This document shows positions 38,401-50,400 of a DNA stretch of 64,000 bases, piece by piece. Each line of letters opens with the position of its first letter. Positions within the stretch are counted from its first letter, which is position 1. The notes beneath the pieces are model-generated. The model ran no database searches and was not told the DNA's origin. It worked only from the letters and a program-made list of their open reading frames with translations. The stretch spans positions 1 to 64,000 of the forward strand of contig JAPMOS010000057.1 of the NCBI GenBank assembly GCA_027972325.1. Direction: 5' to 3'. A program made the translations under genes and the position numbers. Origin of the DNA: Paratrimastix pyriformis (Eukaryota > Preaxostyla > Paratrimastigidae).

Positions 38401-41400
38401 GACCAGGGAGGGGCAGCACGAAGCCTGCGCACGCTGCCTGCACGAGGGCCACAAACTGGGAGCTGTTGATGAGGCCCGGGCCCAGGGCCTGCTCGACCAG
38501 GGGCACCATCTTCACCGCCAGGGGCTGGCCCCCGGCCGCTTGCGCCCGGAGGGACGTCAGGGCCTCCCGGAGCTCCCGGGCAATGGCCGCGTCAAAACCG
38601 GTGGCCAGGGTCGCGGCCTTGGCGCGCAGGCTCGCGTCCAGGCTGGCCGTCAGGGAGGTGCGCACGTTGGTCAGGAGCTGGGTCTTGACCCGGGCCCCGT
38701 ACTGGGCCAGGTTGCCCAGGAGGGCCTCCTCGAGGGACTGCCCGCCCAGGGTGAGGCCCTCGAGGGCGTCCAGGAAGAGGGCCGTCAGGTCGTCCGGGGC
38801 GATGAGCCCCGCCAGGGCTTCCTGGTACAGGCCCACCACCGCCTCGCTGGGCACCGCGGCCCGCACGGCCTCCGACGAGCGCATGATGAGCCCGTTCAGC
38901 GTGTCCGTCGCCCGGGCCGCAATGCCTGCCGTGGGCCGTCAAGCGCAGAGGGGCCAGTGAGGCGGGGGCCCGGGAGATGGGGGGGCGCAAGGGGGGCGTG
39001 GGGGGGATGGGGATGCCAGAGCATGGCGGCTCGTGAGCTGGCGGACCGTAGATGGTGGGGTAGAGCAGGGTCCGCGCCTGCTGGGTGGCGTTGGCGGCGA
39101 GGGTGTCGCCCAGCTGGGCGAGCTGGCCCTTGATCTCGGCCCAGACGTTGGCCAGGGCGGCCTGCATCTGGTCCAGGATGGGCTCCTCCAGGTTCAGCGA
39201 GTCCGCCAGGGCCCCGATGACCGACCGCACCCGGGCCGCCGGGTCCCCGATCGCCCCCACCAGCAGGCCCTCCACAGCCGGGGCTGCCCACCACCACAGG
39301 AGGGACAAACGCAATGACATGAGGCCCCGCCCCGGAACTTCCAGATCATCGTGCTCTCTTCCAATTTCTCGCTCAGGCGCTCCAGCAATGGGCAGACTGT
39401 TCTCATCCCGTGTCGAAAATCGGTGGGGTTTTCGGGGGGTCTGGCCAGGGTCTTTGCGTGCGTTTGATCCAACACGAGTACAAAACACAAAAACTGGCGA
39501 ATCGGCCAGCCGAGTGGGGGCAGGGGGGCAGGACACAGACCGAGGTCGGAGCCGACCGCGCCCATGGCCCGGATCGAGTCCATGGCCCGGGACATGATCA
39601 TCGGAAACTGGCGGGCAGCGGCCGGGGCCAGCGCGTCCCCGATCCGGTTGAGGCCTGCCGAGAAAAACCATGTCGGGGGTGAGGAGCGGAAGGTGCAAAT
39701 GAATGGGGGAAAACCGTGTGGGGGTGAGGGGAGACGGCAGGTCAGGGGCGTGGGGAAACGAATGCGAAAAAGTGGTGGTGGTGGTGGTGGTCACCAGCAA
39801 CCTTGGCGCACACCAGGAATAGGGGCGGAGGCCTGTCCGCGCTGGGCGGCAGACCGTTCCTGGTGAAGTTGAGCACCCACCCAAGCAGGGCCTCCTTGAC
39901 GACGGGCACCATCTCGTCGACGAAGGCCACCAGGCGGGGCTGGACCTCCTTCTCGATGAGGCCGCCCAGCCCGTCGAAGATGCCGTTGGTGCGGGCCGCG
40001 ATGCCCAGCTGGCGCTCAACCCAGCCGGCCGAGTGGTCGACCAGCCCCAGCAGGAAGCCGCGGATGGCCTCGGGGGTCAGGGTCGCCCGGATGGCGTACT
40101 CGAGGCCCTCAACCAGGCCCTGAGCCTGCCGGAACATGACCCAGAACAAGAAGATTGTTGCGGGTGTCACACAGACGCAGACACAAAGACACATGCGGCA
40201 CGCACGGCACAGAAAACAGCAAGCCATCCCGGGGTGGCCTCCATGGCGGACCTTGCTGCCGACCAGCTTCTGGACGGCGGGCCGGTTCTTGGCCAGGGTC
40301 GCGTCGAGGGCCACCGAGCTGATGTTCACCAGCCGGTCCACCCGCCCGCTGGCGGCCGTGCGTGCCCAGCGGGTCATGTTGCGCAGGATGGGAAGCTGGG
40401 AAGGGAGACCGAGCAATGATGAGCATTTCAAAGAGCGACGGCGGTTGGGGGGCGGGACCTTGAGGCTGTTGAGGGCGCCCATGCTCTGGTCGATGAAGCC
40501 CGTGGCCATCTGCTCGAGCAGGGTGGGGAACTGGACCGCGATGCGCGGCGGGATCCGAAGGAGAGCGGCGGGGCAGAGCGCAGAAGGGGAAGAATGAGGA
40601 AGGAATCGCGGGGTGGAGAGGGTTTGCCGTCGGGGGAGCGGAGGATGGTAAATGTGGGTGCCGTGTCGAAACGAGGTGGTTCTGGTGGGCAGTCATGACC
40701 GGCCGGACCTGGGCGAGGCCCGAGGGGGAGAGCAGCATGTCCAGCTGGACGCCCTCCACGAATCGGTCCAGCAGCGGCCCCAGGGCCGAGGGCTGCAGCA
40801 GGTTGCGCATGGTCTGGGTGAATGCGTCGGCCACCGTGACGGATCCGGTCACGTTGAGGACCTGGTGGTAGGCCACGGCGGACAGCCTGGGGGATGGGTG
40901 AGGATGGGGATGAGGGGGTGGGGGTGGCGTGAGCAGAGGAGGATGGGGGCGCAGGGACAGGGACAGACTGGTCGAGCTTGGGAGCGGCCGAGTTCGTGAG
41001 GGCGGCCACACCCAGGTGCATCGTGTCCTTGAGCATCGACGTCATGTTAGCCTGATCCCATTCGGAGGCAGACGAGCAGAAAACCGCCCAGAAAACCGCC
41101 AAACAGCCCAGAAAACCGCCAAACCGCCCCAGAAAACCGCCCCAGAAAACCGCCCCAGAAAACCGCCCCAGAAAACCGCCCAGAAAACCGCCCAGAAAAC
41201 CGCCCAGAAAACCGCCAAACAGCCCAGAAGAATGTGTGAGCGATCTTCCGCCAAAATGCGCAACGTCTTCTTCCCCTGTCCACCCAACGCAAGGCGGCGA
41301 GGGACCTTGAGGTAGGTGACGACGCTGTCCTGGGTGTCTGTCAGGAAGGCCTTGCCGCGGGTCAGGAAGATGGCGACAATGTCGGTCGGGTGGGCCATGA

Positions 41401-44400
41401 AGTCGTCCATGAACCCGACCACGAAGGCTCGCACCCGGTCCACCGAGACCACACTGCGGACGGCCCCCTCGAAGGCCTGGGTCAGGGCCGTGGAGCCGGT
41501 GGTCTTGTTGATCCACCCGCGGGCGCTGCCCAGGGCCCCGTCGATCATCAGGCTGAAGTTGGCCAGCCGGGGCTCCAGCAGGGACAGCACGAAGGTCCGC
41601 GCGGTGGCCGTCAGGTTGCTCATGAAGTTCTGCGAGGCCTGGCTCAGGTGGCCCTTGGCCGTCGCGGTGAAGTCGTCCACCGTGGCCCGGTAGATGGCCC
41701 CCAGCGAGCTCTGGAAGTCGAACCGGTCGATCAGCCGGCCCAGGAAGTCCGTGATGACGGCAGGCTCTGCGGGGGGGCGAGGTCGAGAGAAGACAGGAAC
41801 CACCCTGTGAATCCACCGACGATCTCTGCTCCTTCAAGGGGCAGGTGGGGGGGCAGGTGGGGGGCAGGTGGGGGCAGGTGGGGGGCAGGTGGGGGCAGGT
41901 GGGGGCAGGTGGGGGGGCAGCGTGACGGACGTGCGAACTGGCGGACGGAGGAGACGAAGAAGCTGGCCATGGCGTCGGAACCGGTCTGCCCGAGGATGAA
42001 CGCCTGGGCGGGCAGCAGGAGCTTGTCCAGGGCGGCCGTCATGCCGGTCTGCCACTGGGCGAACTGCCCCTGCAGGAAGCGCTTGGCGATGGCCGTCAGG
42101 TTGGTCCGCACCCGCTCGATGACGCCCACCTCGATCCGCTGGGTGTACTCGGCGAGCAGGGCTAACCGGCAGGACAACAAGGGGGATGAAAGGTGGGTGG
42201 GATGAGGCGCAATCTCGCGAGGGTGGGGACTTTCCAGAAGCAGAGGCAGATCCGGCAGGCAGGGGCCGCGACGCCCGGGGGGGCAGGTCGGCAGACGGAC
42301 CGTCATAGACGTCCTGGAAGGAGCTCGGGCCCGTGCCGAGGATGGCGTCCAGCAGGGTGTCGAAGAATGGCCTCAGGGATCCCGTGCCCAGCGCGTCCTA
42401 TCGCCAGTCGAAGCGCATCCGTGAGCCGGGGCAGCCAAGGGGCGGCGAGTCGTGCGTGAAATGAGTGGTGTGCGTGTGCGGACCCTGAGGGCTGCCCTGC
42501 CGAGGGCGCCCAGCTCGGTGGACTTGGTCAGGACGGCGATGCGGGTCTCGGCGGCGGCGGTCAGCTTGACCAGGAGCGGGTCCGCCTTGGCCAGGGTCGC
42601 GTTGATGACGAACATCAGGCTCTCCTTGGCCGCCAGGGTCAGGTTGGTCTGGCCCCCCAAAAAAAAGGTCCCGCACCCAATGTGAGCGCCGGGTGATGAC
42701 TGTGGTGGCTGGTGGTGGCCGGCTGTGACTGTGGTGGCTGTGGTGGTGGAGGCGGCGGGGGCAAGGCGGGGGCCGGACCTTGATCTCCTGGCCGAGGGTG
42801 TCGAAGCGGGCCCGGACGGGGGCGATGAGGCCGCTGTAGAGGTCGTCCCACAGGGAGGTGATCGAGTTGAGCCCGTTGAAGTCGTTGATCAGCTTGGTGA
42901 AGAAACTCTGCAGCCGGTTCGGGTCTGGGGGGGCCATCAAGCAGCCAGAAATCACAGGGCAGGTGATGATGAGTGTGATGATGATCGGATGAGGGTGCGT
43001 GGCGATGCCCACCAGGGCGGGGCGGGGCCGGGGGCGGGGTACGGACCGGCGAGGACGCGGACGGTGCTGTCGAAGGTGGCCGCGAGCATCCGGTTCTTGG
43101 TGACGGCCAGGATCTCCGCGCTGACGGTGGCGATGGCCCCGTTGGCGGTGGCGGTCATCTTGTTGATCTGGGCCGTGGCCACGGCCGTCAGGCGCTGCTT
43201 GACGTAGCCCAGCGTCTCGCCCACAATGGTCCGCATCACCTGCCAACCAGCAGTGACGGAACGGGAGGTGATATCGACGAGGGGTGATATCGACGAGGGG
43301 TGATATCGACGAGGGGTGATATCGACGAGGGGTGATATCGACGAGGGGTGATATCGACGAGGGGTGATATCGACGAGGGGTGATATCGACGAGGGGTGAT
43401 ATCGACGAGGGGTGATATCGACGAGGGGGGTAAGAGAGATCGATCGTGGAATGGGATGAGGACAAGGCGGCGGAGGGGACGGACCGTGTCCTGGACCTTG
43501 GCGCCCAGCTGGGAGACGAGGCTGCTGACGATGGGCCCGATCGAGTCGACCCCCTTGAAGTTGGTCGTCACCTCGCTCACCAGCCAGCCTGCAACGAGGG
43601 ACGAGGGATGACCGCGGCATGCCACCGATGAGCAGAGAGGAGCAGAACAGGCGGGGCAATGGAAGGGCGTGCTGGCTTGCGGTGTGCCAATGGTTCGTAC
43701 CGGTGGCTCGTACGATGGTTAGGACCAATGATGAGTGCGGATCATGTGGTGGGGAACGGCAAGCGGTTTCTCATCGAGTTTGCCGGGGCTGACACGAAAA
43801 AGCTGCGGAATGTCGTGTCGTGTCGTGTGTCGTGTCGTGTGTCGTGCCGTGTGTCGTGTCGTGGCGTGGCTGGTGGCGGCGGACTGGAGAGGTTGGCGAG
43901 GCAGTTCTGGACGGCCGTGGTGAAGACCCCCGCGAAGGCGGTCAGGTCGGCCGAGCTGCTGCTGTTGCTGCTCAGCTTGAGCGACTTGACGATGGCCAGG
44001 GTCGTGTTGGCCAGGAAGGGCGCCACGTAGCGCTGGGTGACGTTCTGTCCAGCCCCAACGCAAGCATGCAGCGTGTAAATGAGCCTCAGGCTATGCCAGG
44101 AAGGGCGCCACGTATGGCTGGGCGACACTCGGCCTGGACTCCAATCAGGTACGGTGGGGATGTTCGCGAGTGTCATTCTGGCCAGCCCCCCAAACGTACG
44201 TGTGGTCATCCGCGCGGGGCGGGAGAGAACGATGGGGGACGCACGACGGGACCTGAAGCACCCCATCGAGGGCCCTCTGCAGGAAGCTGCCCGCGGCCCC
44301 GAGGGCCTGGGTCAGGAGCGAGTCCATCAGCCCGTCGAGGTCGCCGAGGGACCCGTCGGCGCGCGAGAAGGTGTCCAGCACGGGCCCCACGTGGTTCATC

Positions 44401-47400
44401 AGCTTGGCGAACTCGTCCATCTTGGCCATGACCGCGTCCGCCTGGAAGGAGGAGGGGGAGGAGGACGCCAGATCGAATCATCGTCCGATCATCATCATCT
44501 TGGCCATGACCGCGCCGGGGGACCCCCCCAGCGGCGAGACAGTTGGGTGAGTGACGCTTGGATGGCCGAACTGTGTGGGGGTGCGCCGGGCAGCTTCGAA
44601 ACACCGGATGAATTGCGTGCTGTGTGGCTCCTGGTCATGCGGGGCTCAAAGTACACCCCACCCCAGCTTTCGGTCTCATCCGATCATTGGCCAGGCCATC
44701 GGCACATGGCCTCGTGTGTCCCGATCATGGCTCAAAGGACACTTCAGCCTTCGCCGTCCGATTGGGGAAACCGAAAGTGGGTGTGCAAGCTCTGCGGACC
44801 TTGTCGAGGGAGGGCTCGAGCTGGGTCAGGAGGGTGTCCATGCCGGCCAGGAAGGCCCGCACTTGGGTCGTGGCGTCCAGCAGGACGGCCCCGCTGGCGT
44901 TGCCGTAGAGCAGCAGGGGCGCGTACTGGGCCTGGCAGACGGCCAGCGGGTTGGCCAGGACGGCCGCCTTCAGGGCTGCCGCGAGGGACATCTGATCGGC
45001 GAAGGCCGTCAGGCTGGACGAGAAACACAAAACAAACGAGATGAGGCGCTGGCCAGGCATGGCACGACGCATCTCCCAGGTGATGCTCTCTGGATGAAGC
45101 ATCTGCCAGTGATCATTCAGCGCCCTGTCACATCCGCGCTTCCAAGGCCTGATCTGCTCCGCATCGACACCAACCAACCCACTCTGCTGTCCCCACGAAC
45201 TACTGCAGCGACCGTCATCCGCCTCTGCCCGCGCCCACTCCCATCCACTCATCATTATCAGCATCACCATCAGTCATCGTCCTCATCACCATCGCCACCA
45301 TCACCATCGTCATCATCGTCATCGTCATCGTCATCACCATCGCCACACATCAGCATCTGCATGATGCTCTGCATGAGGCGAGGCGCATGTGTTCAGCATG
45401 ATCGAATGCGACCGATCCGATCCGAGGGGTGTGTGCTGTGTGGACAGACCTACCCTGATGGGCGGCCGACAGGTTGGCGGCCCGGAGGCGCACGGTGGCG
45501 ATGGCGTCGCGGGACATCTGGAAGGCGTCCTCGGTGTAGCCGGCGATGAGCCCGTCCAGCTGCAGCTGGCTGGCGTCCGTCACGGCGGGCAGCCCGTCCA
45601 TGTCCACCTGGGCCACCACGTCCTGGACCATCCCCACCACGTCCAGAACCTTCTTCACGGTGCCCAGGCCGCTGGACATGTTGAAGACCCGGTCCGTGAT
45701 GGGCTTGATCTGCTGCTGCAGCCAGCCTGTGGGGAGATATGGTGGTGATGATGGTGATCGGATGATGATTGGATGATGATTGGATGATGATTGGATGATG
45801 ATTGGATGATGATTGGATGATGATTGGATGATGATGATGATTGGATGATGATTGGATGATGATGATGATTGGATGATGATGATGATGATTGGATGATGAT
45901 GATTGGATGATTGGATGATGGTGCGACGCAGTGGTGACGGGGTATTGCATGTTGAAAAGAGGGCGGACCGCTGAAGAGCTCGCCATCGGAGAGGACAGCC
46001 GTCAGGCGGTCGGCCTGCTGGAGGCCCCGTTCGATCTTGTCGAAGCCGGTCGTGACCATCGAGACGGTGGTGGTCAGCTGGGTCACGTAGGGCAGCATCT
46101 TGGCCCGGGTCCCGTTGGCGAACTGCTCGAAGGCCTGCCCCATCAGGGCCACGCCCTACAACAGCACAAACGAGGGTGAGGATGGAGCGGGGGCGGGGCG
46201 ACGGGGCGGCGGGGACCTTTGTGATGGGGTCCAGCGGATCGCAGTTCTCGGCGAACTTGAAGAAGCCCTCGACCCCGGTTTTGGCCCGGCGGATCCAGAC
46301 GTCCACCAGGTCGACAATGGGCACCACCTTGTCCATGAAGGTGCCCACGGTCCTGCCCAGGAGGGCCTGCAGGGGCGCCAGCACCTCGAAGATCTTGCCC
46401 ACGATCGACTCGAGCGAGGCGAAGGGCGACTTCCACGAGAACCCGCCAGCGAGCTGGCCGCGGCCCTCGAAGAGGGTGATGTCAACGATCAGGGCGTACA
46501 GCTTGCCCTGGGCAACGTTCTCGCCGTTGGCTGGCCGGCAAGAAACCAGAAAGAACGAGACCCGCATAAGGTCAATGCGAAGGGCAAGGCGAAGGGAAAG
46601 AAGGAGACGCGCATATGGCATATGGCCAGTGCAAAGGGGCAGTAATGCGAAGGGCAGACCGTCAAACATGACCCCGAAGAGGCCCGCCATGAAGCGGGCC
46701 TGGTCCCGCAGCATGAGGCCCGCCTCGGCGCCCACCTTGTGGCTGCCGAGGGCCTTCATGTAGTCCTTCAGGAAACCTGCAGCCATGAACAAGCAGGCCG
46801 GACAGGAGAGGGGTGGGGCGACCCGAAGAGTGACTTCAGGGAGAGTCCTTCGTCCTCATCCATCATCATCATCCAATCATCATCATCCACTCATCATCAT
46901 CCAATCATCATCATCCACTCATCATCATCATAACAGTCATCATCGTCATCATAACAGTCATCATAATGTCCTTCAGGAAACCTGTCCAAAACTCCAAAAC
47001 GGAAGATTGCCAGACCTCCCGTGAACTCGATGCCCACCAGGGTGCGCCCCGTGAAGTCGGGTCCCAGCCCGTTGGCCGCATCCCGCTCGGGGTGCTCGGC
47101 GCGCTCCTTGAGGGCCGCGTAGAGGCGTTCCCGGTCGGCCCGCAGCTGGGGGTCATCGGCCTCGCCCTCCGCGGGCAGCGGCCGGGCCAACAGGGCCTCG
47201 AGGCGCTCCATGGCCGTGCGGGTGGCCAGGTCACGGTCGTAGTGCTCCGGCCTGGTGATGAGAAGCAATGAGAAGAGCAGGCCGAGCCCAATCATCGAGT
47301 CATCGTCCAGTCATCATCATCCATCAGATCATCATCGTGGCCGTCATCATCATCATCATCCAGCAGCAGCAGCAGCAGCATCCCCATCAGCATCATGGGA

Positions 47401-50400
47401 GGGGCAGGGGGCACCGAGCGGACCGCTCCATGAGGGCGAGCAGGTCGGCCAGGTCGCGGTCGGTGAACCCGTACCGGGTGGCGTCCCGGGGGGCGGCCAG
47501 GCCGGCCGTCTTGACCCGGGGGTGGTTGGCCAGGTCGGCCGGCAGGTGGGCCGCCCCCAGGCCGGCCAGCTCCTCGCCGCCCAGCTCGAGCAGGGCCGCC
47601 CGCAGGGAGCGCCCCAGGTGGAAGGGCATGGCGCTGGTCCGCTGCAGGTCGCCCAGGAAGGACAGCGACATCGACACCAGCGAGGTCTCGTTGGCCAGCA
47701 GGCCTGCCCGCATCCCACCCCCACCCACCCCAAAGGCAGAAAGGAATGCCGTGCGGAGAGGACGATGAGGTGGGGGCACGAAGGATTCTGCGCCGAGAAG
47801 ACAAGGAAAACGAAGTGGGGAGCCCGAAGCGGGTCGGCATGTGTCTGGGCGCGTGGTGTGCGGCGTGGGGCGTGTCGCGGACCGGTGGCCATCTCGAGGT
47901 CGCCGCTGGGCAGCCGGGTCAGGCCGCCCGTCCGCTGGGCGCGGCGCATGTTGGCCACGTGGCAGCCGAGGAGGCCCCGCACCGCATCGTCGACCGCCCC
48001 CAGGGCCGGGTGGGCCCGCAGGGCCACCTCGCCCTCGGCAAGCTCACCCCGGGCCACAGCCTGGTCGAGGGCCTCGGCCGTCTGGGGCACAGTCGGAGCC
48101 GGAGTGCCGGAGCCGGAAGAAGACAGTGTGAAGCGAACAAGCGCCGTGATGATGATGAAGGCCACCCAAGGAGCCCGCTCATGGGGCAATGGATGGGAGG
48201 AAGAGTGGGAACAGGGCAAGGGGCCCGACCTGAGCGGCGAGGTCCTTGGCGGCGTTGCGGAGGGCCTCCAGGGCCGACATACGCACTGTGGGCCCGCCGC
48301 CCCAACCCAACCAACCAGGGGGACAACGGGGGGGGCCAGTGATGAGGCGCGCACGGACTGCAGGTGTGCGGGGCAGGGCAGGGCAGGGCAGGGCAGGGCA
48401 GGGCAGGACAGGGCAGGGCAGGGCGGCAGGGGCACGGACCGGGTTCGTACTCGTGGCCGTCGGCGTAGGCCTCGAGGAGGGCCTTGACCACGGGCCGGGG
48501 CGCCCAGGCCACGGCCCGCCGGAGGGCGAACAGGGCCGCCGTGCGCAGCTCGGGGGCGCGGTGGCCGGCCAGGGGCAGCAGCAGCCCGGACACCTCGGCG
48601 GGCAGGGGCCCCGCGTTGCCCAGGGCCGCCAGGGCGCCCGTGCACTGGTACAGGTCCACCCCGGGCCGGCAGGCCTCCCGGGCACGGGCCGCCAGGCGGG
48701 CGTAGGCCTGCCGGGTGAACTCGTCCAGCCCGGCCAGCTCGGGGACCGCCTCGTTGGCCAGCTGCCGGTCGGCCGGGGCCGGGGACCCGTTGGCGTTCGT
48801 GGCGGCGGCGGGGGCTCCGGGGGCGGGCAGGGGCCACTGGTAGAAGTCGTCCGCGGCCAGGGCCTCGGCATCCACCTCGTTGGCGTTGGCGGCACGGAGA
48901 GCCTCCACCCGCTGCCGGGCAGGCGCAGGGGGAGGCAGAAGACGGAGGGGGCCGGGGATGAGCACATGATGTGCCGGCTGGGGTGGGGGCCTCATGGGCA
49001 GGGGGCTTGGTCAGGGTCAGGGGCTGGGGCAGGGGCGGGGGCAGGGGCGGACCTGGTGGGCGGTGGCAACCCGGGCCAGGTGGCGCAGCCTGACGGCGGC
49101 CATGCGGTCGTGGAGGTGGCTGCCCAGGGCCAGCCCCGCCAGCCCGCTCAGGGGCAGCGACCGCTGGGCCCGGCCCCGGCTGCCCAGCTCGCTCTCGTCG
49201 CCCTCGTAGGCCTCCGGGGCGGCGTTCATCATGGCCTTGACCTCGGCCACCGTCGGGGCGGTCCCTTTGTACGGCCAGTACGGGGCCGGGCCCCCGCCCA
49301 CGTGCTTGGGGGCCCGCGGCACAGGGTCGGCCCGCCGCTGGGGGGGCAGCGGAGGCGGCACCCCGTCGTCGGCCGCGTTGCCGTTGGGGTTGCCGTTGGC
49401 GCGGCCGGGGGCGTCCAGGGGCCGGTCGGGGTCGGTCAGCACGGCCTCGGGGCCCTCGACGTCCCCCGCGCGGCGGTCGGCCCGGTGGCCGTCGTAGAAG
49501 GCCTGGTCGATGACCGTCGCGTAGGCCTCGCTCAGCGGGGTCGGCTGGGTGGGATCCGCGTTGGCCCCCGCCGCGGCCAGCTGGGGGTCCAGCGCACGCA
49601 GGGCAGCCGAGATCTGCCCCGACGGGATGGGATGGGATGGGATGGGATGGGGATGGGATGAGTAATGGGATGGGTGATGGGAATGGGTAATGGGGATGGG
49701 ATGGGTGAGGGTGAGGGCGATGAGTGATGGGGGGCTGGGTGGGACGGGGGCTGGCCGGGCGGACCGATGGGGCTCGAGCGAGCAGGTCGCGTCGGCGGGC
49801 CTCCCAGTCGCGGGCCCGCTCCTCGGCAGCCCGGTCCTCCTCGAGGGCCCGCGCCTGGAGGGCCTCCAGGGCCGCCACCAGCTCGCGGGTGGGCCGCTGG
49901 GTGCCGGCGCCCAGGGTGTGCATGGTCAGCACCAGCTGGCGCAGGTGGGGCTCCTCGAGGCCCCCGTTGGCCGGGTGCTCGGCCGACAGCAGCCCCGCCA
50001 CGCACCGCTGGGCGGTGGGCGTCCCCAAGGCGCTGAGCAGCCCCAGGGCCGCGTCGAAGCGGGCCAGCTCGACCGCACTCCGGGGCCGCCCCAGGGCCAC
50101 AAGCTCCAGCAGCCGGCAGGCCATCCGCGAGCCGCGCTGCCCCCGCCCGCCCATGGTGACGGACGGGGTCAGGTGGGGGATGGGCACCGGGGGGGATGGA
50201 ACGATGGCGGTGAGTATGCGGTGACGGACGGAACGAAGGGGATGGGGCCGGGCACAGCGGGGGGGCGGGCTGGATGGCCAGGGGGTCTGGAGGGGAGGGT
50301 GGAGGAGGGGCGGACCGGGTCGGCGGCGAAGAACTTTTGCATGTCGGCGAAGCAGTACGAGGTGTTCTGGTCGAGGGGCGAGATGCCCTCGGCCTGGTTG

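Larger units (their letters stand above)
34311..38925 (-). other. Gene B exons 31-38: amphipathic helical stalk, part 2, with acidic Ser/Gly linker
   Basis: Exons 38925-38404, 38310-38150, 38102-37587, 37478-37321, 37087-36861, 36702-36098, 35953-35464 and 35281-34311. Mostly long Ala/Leu-rich helices with sequons (NATGPAGRVLAANVTAATV). Two low-complexity linkers stand out: an EGSEAGGSEAGG stretch in exon 33 and, at the end of exon 38 (about 34.34-34.52 kb), a Gly/Ser/Ala/Glu-rich linker containing repeated GSGATEG, of a kind often O-glycosylated in surface proteins. Function of the helices is not recognised; a lipid-binding or stalk role is inferred from position after the LLTP head. Confidence 0.6.
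39047..45013 (-). other. Gene B exons 14-30: amphipathic helical stalk, part 1
   Basis: Exons 45013-44800, 44441-44253, 44044-43885, 43588-43485, 43239-43047, 42924-42779, 42648-42484, 42397-42301, 42161-41931, 41766-41306, 41051-40969, 40886-40709, 40530-40459, 40395-40252, 40125-39855, 39654-39541 and 39283-39047, all phase-compatible. The protein is Leu/Ala/Val-rich amphipathic helix with very few cysteines and many N-x-T sequons (NATLAKADPLLVK, NLTATARTFVLSLLEPRLA, NVTQRYVAPFLANTT). The recurring idea is an N-x-T followed by 15-20 residues of amphipathic helix, like the lipid-binding helices of apolipoproteins, but I cannot name a family. Most of the introns carry simple repeats. Confidence 0.6.
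45450..47703 (-). other. Gene B exons 8-13: beta-type region after the helical domain, leading into the stalk
   Basis: Exons 47703-47424, 47251-47016, 46776-46660, 46530-46217, 46155-45969 and 45726-45450. Exon 8 reads SLSFLGDLQRTSAMPFHLGRSL; exons 9-11 read LVGIEFTGGFLKDYM... and YALIVDITLFEGRGQLAGG. In LLTPs the helical domain is followed by beta sheets lining the lipid pocket, and this segment has the right place and the alternating hydrophobic pattern, so I infer the same. From exon 12 on the sequence turns helical (GTRAKMLPYVTQLTTTVSM). The donor of exon 13 is GTCTGT, not the overlapping canonical-looking GTAGGT: only GTCTGT keeps the frame. Confidence 0.55.

Noticed and set aside
43269-43428. 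CRISPR-like array
   Set aside because: The 16-mers are head to tail without spacers, and the sequence is an intron in a eukaryotic gene.
45430-45460. Canonical donor GTAGGT for exon 13
   Set aside because: It leads to a stop at the next exon; the overlapping GTCTGT keeps the frame.
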